Under the pieces are notes generated by a model. It worked only from the letters and a program-made list of their open reading frames with translations, searched no databases and was not told where the DNA came from. A DNA stretch of 64,000 bases from Lachnospiraceae bacterium UBA4364 (GTDB taxonomy: Bacteria > Bacillota > Clostridia > Lachnospirales > Lachnospiraceae). The stretch is from assembly GCA_002393955.1 (NCBI GenBank), contig DGSK01000001.1, forward strand, positions 164,356-228,355, written 5' to 3'. The position numbers and the translations under genes were made by a program. The first letter of the stretch is position 1. Each line of letters begins with the position of its first letter. Positions 44,496 through 51,041 of this stretch are shown piece by piece.

Positions 44496-45371
44496 TTAAT
44501 CTTTTCTATCCGGCATCAAATCTACGCATACCAGTTCCCCCGGATTAAATACCCTCACAGGCAGCGTATGTGTTCCCAGTCCGCAGCTTACTATCTGCTT
44601 CTTACCGCCTTCGCTAAACATGCCGAAAGAATATTTCGGGAAAAGCCTGTACTTCGGCGATATTACTCCGCCCATAAACGGCATCTTCATGATCCCGCCG
44701 TGATAGTGTCCTGAAAGTGTCAGGTCTGCTCCCCACTTCGCATAATCGGGAATATATTCCGGTGTATGGGCGATAAGGATATTAAAGTATTTTTCATTTA
44801 GCCTCCCCAATGCGGAATCCAGATAAGATGAAGCCAGTCTTCCTTCTCGCTTTTTCAGGTAGTAATCCTTATGCAGGGCCAGACCTTTTATGCATATGCC
44901 GTCTCCTATCCTGATATACTCTGCATTGTTCAGGATCGTGGCACCGGCCTTGTCAAACCTTTCCATCATCTCCCCGTAAGAAAAAGAGAAAAGTTCAGGA
45001 AGCCATTCCACCCTCTGTTCATGATTTCCCGGTGCAAAATAAACCGGATACTTAAGTGCAAGCTTCCTTATCAGACTTTCTGCCGTATCAACAGTGGATT
45101 CGGAAGTACGTCCAAGGTTCTTTCCCGACATAATATCGCCGCTCATGATCACGAAATCCGGCTTAAGCCTGTCTACCGCAGCCACAAGCCGTTTATTATC
45201 GGAACCAAATTCCTTACCATGAAGGTCAGTAAGCTGTACAAACCGTACGTGTTTCTTTATTTTTTTTGACTTTATTCTATACTTTGTGACGCAGAAATCA
45301 TTCACATCACTTATGATTACCCCTGTGAAAAAAGCAAAACAGGCAGAAAGTATAAATAAAATAAGACTCAA
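44496..45371 (-). CDS. YkuE/YaeI-type membrane-anchored metallophosphoesterase
   Basis: An N-terminal hydrophobic segment (1-20) anchors a calcineurin-like domain with the metal motifs TDLHGKEFG, MSGDIMSG, PGNHEQ and SGHYHGG. Related proteins (YaeI, YkuE) act on UDP-linked lipids or phosphodiesters at the membrane; the substrate here is not known. At 291 residues it is typical. The start codon is TTG, with GGGGTGAGAG upstream. scpA follows, and the two are probably co-transcribed. Confidence 0.88.
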   Translation of the reverse strand: MSLILFILSACFAFFTGVIISDVNDFCVTKYRIKSKKIKKHVRFVQLTDLHGKEFGSDNKRLVAAVDRLKPDFVIMSGDIMSGKNLGRTSESTVDTAESLIRKLALKYPVYFAPGNHEQRVEWLPELFSFSYGEMMERFDKAGATILNNAEYIRIGDGICIKGLALHKDYYLKKREGRLASSYLDSALGRLNEKYFNILIAHTPEYIPDYAKWGADLTLSGHYHGGIMKMPFMGGVISPKYRLFPKYSFGMFSEGGKKQIVSCGLGTHTLPVRVFNPGELVCVDLMPDRKD

Positions 45372-45482
45372 GTGCTCTCACCCCTTACAATATTTAGCCA
45401 CGCTTGAGGATTATATCACAAGATATTGTTTCTTGAAAAGATTACATAACATCGAAAATTTTGCCCTTCGCACCGCTCACTA

Positions 45483-45513
45483 TCACACCTTCAGACAAGG
45501 CTGCCCGGTGTGA
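45483..45513. repeat. Perfect 7-bp inverted repeat in an intergenic region
   Basis: TCACACC and GGTGTGA flank a 17-base loop in the space between the metallophosphoesterase start and the rpsU terminator. The GGTGTGA half recalls the dispersed GGTGTGGGAAG element. Function is unknown. Confidence 0.35.
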
Positions 45514-45532
45514 AAATTGCAGTTTCCGGAAA

Positions 45533-45568
45533 ATCAATAAAAAACCGTCCGGGAATCCCCGAACGGTC
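45533..45568 (-). terminator. Rho-independent terminator after rpsU
   Basis: A ten-base stem with one mismatch (ACCGTCCGGG against CCCGAACGGT, 45544-45567) is followed on the minus strand by TTTTTTATTG. Confidence 0.9.
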
Positions 45569-45583
45569 TTAAATAATTAATGC

Positions 45584-45760
45584 TTAGCTATATTTACGCT
45601 TTCTCGCAGCTTCGGATTTCTTCTTACGCTTTACGCTGGGCTTCTCATAATGCTCGCGCTTGCGGATTTCCTGCTGGATACCGGCTTTAGCACAACTTCT
45701 CTTGAAACGGCGAAGAGCGCTCTCAAGATCCTCATTGGGCTTAACTTCGATTTTTGCCAT
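45584..45760 (-). CDS. rpsU: 30S ribosomal protein S21
   Basis: The 58-residue product starts MAKIEVKPNEDLESALRRF, the family signature, contains CAKAGIQQEIRKREHYEKPS, and ends in a Lys/Arg-rich tail. The length is exactly that of S21. It is part of the small ribosomal subunit. GGGAGG lies upstream of the ATG, a sigma-A promoter lies about 75-100 bases upstream, and a terminator follows directly, so it is a one-gene unit. Confidence 0.96.
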   Translation of the reverse strand: MAKIEVKPNEDLESALRRFKRSCAKAGIQQEIRKREHYEKPSVKRKKKSEAARKRKYS

Positions 45761-45832
45761 TGTCTTAATTCAACCTCCCTCTCAGCCATAATTAAGTGCA
45801 CCGACTGAATAAGGCTTTCATGCACGATGACA

Positions 45833-45862
45833 ATTATACCTTTATTCCAGCATGCAAGTCAA
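45833..45862 (-). promoter_or_regulatory. Sigma-A promoter for rpsU
   Basis: TTGACT (45857-45862) and TATAAT (45833-45838) are 18 bases apart on the minus strand, close to consensus. This gives a leader of about 65 bases. Confidence 0.75.
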
Positions 45863-45911
45863 GAAGAACTTTTATAAATCCATCGCTAATTCCACAGCAG
45901 ATCAGGTCACC

Positions 45912-45937
45912 GGACAGATCACTTACCCGATCTGTCC
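45912..45937 (-). other. Hairpin overlapping the alaS stop codon
   Basis: A perfect nine-base inverted repeat, GGACAGATC and GATCTGTCC, with an eight-base loop contains the alaS stop codon. No T-run follows, so it may protect the mRNA 3' end rather than terminate transcription. Confidence 0.45.
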
Positions 45938-48601
45938 CGTTACAACATTTACAGCTTCCTTAAGCGCATCTGGAATACCTGCAGGATTCTTTCCTCCGGC
46001 CTGGGCCATATTCGGTCTTCCGCCACCGCCGCCGCCTACAAGTGAAGCAACACCCTTTATAAGATTTCCGGCATGAGCGCCTTTAGCTATGGCATCATCA
46101 GTTGCCATAGAAACAAGATTTACTTTACCATCAGTTTCTGACGCAAGAAGTATCACGCCTGTTCCCAGCTTTTCCTTAAGCTTATCACCCAGGTCGCGGA
46201 GACTGTTCATGTCTGCTCCCTTAACCTCTGCTGCAAGGAACTTAACACCATTAATATCGGTCACCTTATCCATTATGTCGTCAAGCTGTCCGGAAGCCGC
46301 CTTGCTCTTTAAAGATGTATTCTCGCTCTTCAATGCGCGCAGTTCTTCCTGAAGCTTCTTTATATGGTCAGCAAGTTCAAACGGCGTAGTCTTTAAGAGT
46401 GCAGCCGCTTCGTTAGACTTTTCCTCAAGCTCGCTGTAGTACCTGCGCACATTGGCACCTGTTATAGCCTCTATCCTGCGCACGCCCGCAGCAACACCAT
46501 TCTCGGACAGGATCTTAAACTGTCCTATATCCGAAGTGTTCTTTACATGGGTACCGCCACAGAATTCCTTGGAGAAATCCCCCATTGAAACCACTCTTAC
46601 GGTTTCGCCGTACTTTTCACCAAAGAGAGCCATTGCACCAGTCTTCTTGGCTTCTTCCACACTCATCACAGCAGTCTCTACAGGAATTCCCTCAGATATC
46701 TTTTCATTGACGATATCCTCAACCTTTTTTAATTCCTCAGCCGTCATAGCCTGGAAATGTGAAAAGTCAAATCTTGTCCTTTCTCCATCCTGATATGACC
46801 CCTGTTGTTCCACATGGCTTCCAAGCACATCCCTGAGAGCCTTCTGAAGCAGATGGGTTGCACTGTGGTTTTTGCAGGTTGCGCTTCTGAGATCCTTATC
46901 AACCGAAAACTCAGCTTCGCTGCCTTTCCTTATCATTCCGCTTACCACTACACCGTGATGAGCATACTTATTACCTACCAGTTTCTCAACTCCGGTTACA
47001 TTGAATTCACCGTCTGCAGTCCGTATCACACCCTTATCGGATTCCTGACCGCCCATGGTAGCATAGAACGATGTCTTGTCAGCAATGATGGTTCCGTTCT
47101 GTCCCTCTGCCAGGATATCTGTAAGCTCGGAAACAGTTTTGCCATCATCCCCTTCCTCATCTTTTGACATGATAGCTATAGCAGCCTTCTGAACAAGGGT
47201 ATCATAACCTGTAAACTCAGTAGCTGTGGTATATCCGTCAAATACGGAAGCATCTGCTCCCATATATGTGGTAACTTTTCTTGCCTTCCTTGCAGTATCC
47301 TTCTGATTCTGCATAGCCTTATCAAAGCCTTTCTTATCTACATCAAATCCTTTTTCGGAAAGTATCTCAATGGTAAGGTCAAGAGGGAAACCATAGGTAT
47401 CATAGAGCTTAAATGCATCATCACCGGAAAGTGTCTTTGCCCCCTTTGACTTCATATCCTCTTCCATTGATGAAAGGATATTGAGTCCCTGGTCGATGGT
47501 CTTATCAAAAGCCTGTTCTTCTTTGGTAAGAACATTCAGTATGAAATCCTTCTTTTCGTCAAGCTCAGGGTAACCGTCCTTTGATTCGTTTATTACAGTC
47601 TTAGCTAACTCAGCCATAAAGAGCCCGTCAATTCCAAGTTTTCTTCCATGTCTTGCAGCACGTCTGATTATGCGTCTCAGCACATAGCCCCTTCCTTCAT
47701 TTGAAGGCATGATACCGTCGGATATCATAAATGTCGAGCTTCTGATATGGTCAGTAATAAGCCTTATGGAAACATCCTTATCCTCATCGGTCTGGTATGT
47801 TGCCCCTGCAAGCGTGCAGATACGGTCACGGATAGCCTTCATTGTATCGATATCGAATACGGAATCGACATCCTGGACAACTACAGCCAGTCTCTCAAGT
47901 CCCATTCCCGTATCGATATTCTTGTTGGCAAGTTCCGTATATCCACCCTTACCGTCACCGTCAAACTGGGTGAAAACATTGTTCCAGACTTCCATAAATC
48001 TGTCGCAGTCGCAGCCCACCTTACAGTCCGGCTTTCCACAGCCGTATTTTATTCCGCGGTCATAATATATCTCCGAACAGGGACCGCAGGGACCTGCACC
48101 ATGTTCCCAGAAATTATCGCACTCACCGGTCTCGGGATCACGGTAAAATCTTGTGATCTTTTCAGCCGGGATACCGATTTCCTTATTCCAGATTTCGAAT
48201 GCCTCATCATCCTCTCCATATATGGAAGGATAAAGTCTGTCAGGATCCATGCCAACTGTCTCGGTAAGGAATTCCCAGCTCCACTTTATTGCCTCGTGCT
48301 TAAAATAATCACCGAAAGAGAAATTTCCTAACATTTCAAAAAATGTCAGGTGTCTTGCGGTCTTACCTACATTATCGATATCACCGGTTCTTACACATTT
48401 CTGGCAGGTGGTCACTCTTTTTCTCGGAGGTGTCTCCAGTCCCGTAAAATAAGGCTTAAGCGGCGCCATTCCGGCATTTATCAGCAAAAGCGACTTATCA
48501 TTGTGGGGAACAAGGGAAAAGCTGTTCATCTTAAGATGATCCTTGCTCTCAAAGAACTCAAGATACATTCTTCTCAGTTCGTTAACGCCATACTTCTCCA
48601 T
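45923..48601 (-). CDS. alaS: Alanyl-tRNA synthetase
   Basis: It charges tRNA-Ala. The class II catalytic core is at the N-terminus (RRMYLEFFESKDHL, ENFW-type motif in CDNFWEHGAGPCGPCSE). The editing domain carries HSATHLLQKAL and FCGGTHV, both zinc/editing motifs. The C-terminal oligomerisation domain ends with GGGGGGRPNMAQAGGK. At 892 residues it is full length. AGGAGG precedes the ATG, and a GC-rich hairpin lies just upstream of the ribosome site. The call is firm. Confidence 0.97.
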   Translation of the reverse strand: MEKYGVNELRRMYLEFFESKDHLKMNSFSLVPHNDKSLLLINAGMAPLKPYFTGLETPPRKRVTTCQKCVRTGDIDNVGKTARHLTFFEMLGNFSFGDYFKHEAIKWSWEFLTETVGMDPDRLYPSIYGEDDEAFEIWNKEIGIPAEKITRFYRDPETGECDNFWEHGAGPCGPCSEIYYDRGIKYGCGKPDCKVGCDCDRFMEVWNNVFTQFDGDGKGGYTELANKNIDTGMGLERLAVVVQDVDSVFDIDTMKAIRDRICTLAGATYQTDEDKDVSIRLITDHIRSSTFMISDGIMPSNEGRGYVLRRIIRRAARHGRKLGIDGLFMAELAKTVINESKDGYPELDEKKDFILNVLTKEEQAFDKTIDQGLNILSSMEEDMKSKGAKTLSGDDAFKLYDTYGFPLDLTIEILSEKGFDVDKKGFDKAMQNQKDTARKARKVTTYMGADASVFDGYTTATEFTGYDTLVQKAAIAIMSKDEEGDDGKTVSELTDILAEGQNGTIIADKTSFYATMGGQESDKGVIRTADGEFNVTGVEKLVGNKYAHHGVVVSGMIRKGSEAEFSVDKDLRSATCKNHSATHLLQKALRDVLGSHVEQQGSYQDGERTRFDFSHFQAMTAEELKKVEDIVNEKISEGIPVETAVMSVEEAKKTGAMALFGEKYGETVRVVSMGDFSKEFCGGTHVKNTSDIGQFKILSENGVAAGVRRIEAITGANVRRYYSELEEKSNEAAALLKTTPFELADHIKKLQEELRALKSENTSLKSKAASGQLDDIMDKVTDINGVKFLAAEVKGADMNSLRDLGDKLKEKLGTGVILLASETDGKVNLVSMATDDAIAKGAHAGNLIKGVASLVGGGGGGRPNMAQAGGKNPAGIPDALKEAVNVVTGQIG

Positions 48602-48624
48602 TACAGAAAAACCTCCTTAAATAT

Positions 48625-48648
48625 GGCCGTCCACAAAGGTGAACGGCC
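48625..48648 (-). other. Leader hairpin immediately upstream of alaS
   Basis: On the minus strand GGCCGTTC and GGACGGCC pair (one G-U) around an eight-base loop, ending about five bases before AAGGAGG. It may modulate alaS translation or be the end of the upstream gene's transcript; no T-run follows. No T-box motif is present. Confidence 0.4.
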
Positions 48649-48735
48649 GTTGCATTTTTAAAATTCTTAATTTTTATTAAATTATTTCCTCACGTCGTCA
48701 GATCACCTGACAGGAGAAATTTTAAAACAAAAGCA

Positions 48736-49680
48736 TTATTTTGCCCAGATGGTATCGATATATACAAGACCTTCTCTTGGATCTGCAAGATCGATAACTC
48801 TTCCCCAGTGCACACTTGAGTTGAAATTTGCCTCGGTAACGGTTACCGTATGTCCGTCGGCATGTACTTCCGTTATAACCACTGTATGCTGGTCATTGTT
48901 TGTACGAGGGCTGTCACCTACATGAAGTACCGGCAGATTATTCCATGATGCTGGAACCTTCACTATGGGGCACTGATAATCAGTTGCATACTCAAGCATA
49001 TCCATCATGTATCCATAGCAACCCATTCCGAGGAAATGACCGGGGCCGTAGCCTTCGCATGAAACAGTATTATAATACCTTGTTCCGTTTGTATAATATG
49101 TACCTTCAGTGTATCCCGGAACATTCTTTCTTCCCATTATCTTATTATAAACATATTCTTCGGAAAGATATGTACCTGCTGTCGTAAGCAATCCTGCGGG
49201 CTGTACTACTGCTGCAGAAGTACCAGCAGGTCCTGCAGCATTGGGCCATCTGCCCTCTGCCTTTCCGCAGAGCAGATAATGCTGATAAAGAAGAGCCGCA
49301 TCAGTTCCGAAAGCAGCTTTTACATCCGGATACTTGTTTGCATAGAATACAGGATCAAAACCATCTATATAGTCTGTTGATGCTGCAGCAGAAGTACCTG
49401 CAGGTCCTGCAGCATTAGGCCATCTGCCCTCTGCCTTTCCGCAGAGCAGATAATGCTGATAAAGCATTGCTGCATCATTTCCAAAGGCAGCATATACATC
49501 GGGATACTTGTTAGCATAAAACACGGGATCAAAACCGTCTATGTAATCCTCCCCGCCACGGACCATAACCTGCTCGTCTGCCGCAGCATTATCAGCAGCC
49601 TGCACAGGCATTACCAGGAATGCAGACAGCGACAGAGCTACCGCTGTCATAATGATCTTCTTGAATGATTTCATCGCCAT
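48736..49680 (-). CDS. Secreted protein with two 58-residue repeats and a CHAP-like domain
   Basis: The 314-residue product has a signal peptide (cleavage after VQA, about residue 28). Two nearly identical repeats follow, at 45-99 and 103-157, each with YIDGFDPVFYANKYPDV, LYQHYLLCGKAEGR and WPNAAGPAGTSAA. The C-terminal domain (about 170-314) has a GMGCYGYMMDML cysteine (Cys221), DQHTVVITEV (His265) and TEANFN, in the order expected of a CHAP-type cysteine amidase or peptidase. GGAGG precedes the ATG. It lies between tRNA-Thr and alaS. The enzymatic role is inferred. Confidence 0.75.
   Translation of the reverse strand: MAMKSFKKIIMTAVALSLSAFLVMPVQAADNAAADEQVMVRGGEDYIDGFDPVFYANKYPDVYAAFGNDAAMLYQHYLLCGKAEGRWPNAAGPAGTSAAASTDYIDGFDPVFYANKYPDVKAAFGTDAALLYQHYLLCGKAEGRWPNAAGPAGTSAAVVQPAGLLTTAGTYLSEEYVYNKIMGRKNVPGYTEGTYYTNGTRYYNTVSCEGYGPGHFLGMGCYGYMMDMLEYATDYQCPIVKVPASWNNLPVLHVGDSPRTNNDQHTVVITEVHADGHTVTVTEANFNSSVHWGRVIDLADPREGLVYIDTIWAK
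49210..49548 (-). repeat. Tandem coding duplication, two units with 174-base offset
   Basis: The two units (about 49384-49548 and 49210-49374) encode nearly the same 55 residues and are similar at the DNA level. This suggests a recent internal duplication in the secreted CHAP-like protein gene. Confidence 0.8.
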
Positions 49681-49782
49681 AAACCAACCCTCCTACATAT
49701 ATAGTTAAATAAAGTACCAAGAATCATTTTATCACATTATGCTGACAAAATGTAATGATTTAACAGTGCAGATTTACTGCAT

Positions 49783-49809
49783 AATAAAAGCCGTCCGTTA
49801 CAGACGGCT
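49783..49809 (-). terminator. Terminator after tRNA-Thr
   Basis: AGCCGTC/GACGGCT (49789-49795 with 49803-49809) is followed on the minus strand by TTTTATTAT, a few bases past the tRNA 3' end. Confidence 0.88.
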
Positions 49810-49814
49810 ATTCA

Positions 49815-49886
49815 GCTGAAAAAGGGACTCGAACCCTCGACCCCTTCATTACGAGTGAAGTGCTCTACCGACTGAGCTATTTCAGC
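49815..49886 (-). tRNA. tRNA-Thr, anticodon CGT
   Basis: The 72-base minus-strand sequence folds into a full cloverleaf: acceptor GCTGAAA/TTTCAGC, D-arm GCTC/GAGC, anticodon stem CTTCA/TGAAG with loop CTCGTAA, and T-arm GAGGG/CCCTT with TTCGAGT. The anticodon CGT reads ACG. CCA is not encoded. It has its own promoter and terminator. Confidence 0.97.
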
Positions 49887-49896
49887 AACATTAGAA

Positions 49897-49925
49897 ATTA
49901 TAAACATTAATGGCTTATTTTACAA
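49897..49925 (-). promoter_or_regulatory. Sigma-A promoter for tRNA-Thr
   Basis: TTGTAA (49920-49925) and TATAAT (49897-49902) are 17 bases apart on the minus strand; the tRNA begins about ten bases downstream. Confidence 0.8.
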
Positions 49926-49946
49926 GTAAAAATTTTATTGCTTACT

Positions 49947-51038
49947 TCACTCCTTCTCATCTTTGATATGCACATCAAGCTGATTAAACGGAATGGATAT
50001 GCCGTTCTTATCAAAGCTCTTCTTTATCGCTTCCGTAAAGTACCATTTTGCCTCGAAATAATCCTCATTCTTTACAAAAGCCCTGACCCCCAGTGTCACT
50101 GCAGACTCATCAAGAGAGTCCACATAGACTTTCTTCTGAAGATCCTTAAGTATCAGGTCACTGCCGTTTAAGACCTCAAGTATAAGTTCCCTGGCCTTAT
50201 CTATATCCGAATCATAGGATATGCCCACAGTCAGGATAAGCTGGCGCATAGGTGCCATATTGACATTTATCAGTGACGTGTTAGCCAAAGGTCCGTTAGG
50301 AAGTACTACGGTTCTTCCGTCCAGAGTATGAAGCTTCGTATAGAAAAGTCCTATCTCCTTTACCACGCCTTCATTGCCTTTGTTATCCTCGTGGATATAA
50401 TCCCCGAGCTTAAAGGGCTTAAGCAGCAGTATCAGCACTCCGCCGGTGATATTTGATAAGCTCCCTTGTATGGCAAGTGCTATGGTCACACCGGCACTTC
50501 CAAGCAGTGCAACCAGGCTGGTGGTCTCCACGCCGAAATATGAAGCTATATAGATCAAAAGCAGCGCAAAAAGGGAGACCTTTACCAATGAGTCGATGAA
50601 ATGGCGTATACTAAGATCCACCCTTGCTTTTTCAAGGGATTTTCTGAGGATAAGCCTTACTATCTTGATCAGGTAACAGCCGCCCACAAGAATGATCAGC
50701 GCAAATGTCGCTTTTATGGCAAAAGCTGTTGCCCTTGTAGGCAGTGTCTGCATAAACTGCTGGAAAGCGCTTAAATTTTCCGTGATCTCAGCTACGCTTT
50801 CCGCTGCAGCTTCCGATATGGTAGCAGCATTGGCAGATGCTGTATCTCCGGAAACAGCATTTGCTGAAACAGCATCCACTCCGGCAGCAATATCAGAGGA
50901 AACACTGCCGGAACTCACCGGCCCCCTGAAGAACCATCTCTGTCCCACAGCCGCAGCATCATTGGATGACACAGATGACGGGATATCTCTAACGGTAAAC
51001 AACCCTCCTAAAAAATTTATCAGATCATTAATAAACAT
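49947..51038 (-). CDS. mscS: Small-conductance mechanosensitive channel (MscS family)
   Basis: The protein opens under membrane tension to release solutes. An N-terminal extension (1-85) is rich in Ser, Ala and Val. Three membrane helices follow, TM3 with the Gly/Ala pattern ALLGSAGVTIALAIQGSLSNITGG. The beta domain shows LLKPFKLGDYI and VLPNGPLANTSLIN. At 363 residues it is longer than E. coli MscS (286) because of the N-terminus. The ATG is three bases past the stop of the GlgB-like gene, so the two are translated together. Confidence 0.93.
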   Translation of the reverse strand: MFINDLINFLGGLFTVRDIPSSVSSNDAAAVGQRWFFRGPVSSGSVSSDIAAGVDAVSANAVSGDTASANAATISEAAAESVAEITENLSAFQQFMQTLPTRATAFAIKATFALIILVGGCYLIKIVRLILRKSLEKARVDLSIRHFIDSLVKVSLFALLLIYIASYFGVETTSLVALLGSAGVTIALAIQGSLSNITGGVLILLLKPFKLGDYIHEDNKGNEGVVKEIGLFYTKLHTLDGRTVVLPNGPLANTSLINVNMAPMRQLILTVGISYDSDIDKARELILEVLNGSDLILKDLQKKVYVDSLDESAVTLGVRAFVKNEDYFEAKWYFTEAIKKSFDKNGISIPFNQLDVHIKDEKE

Positions 51039-51041
51039 ATC

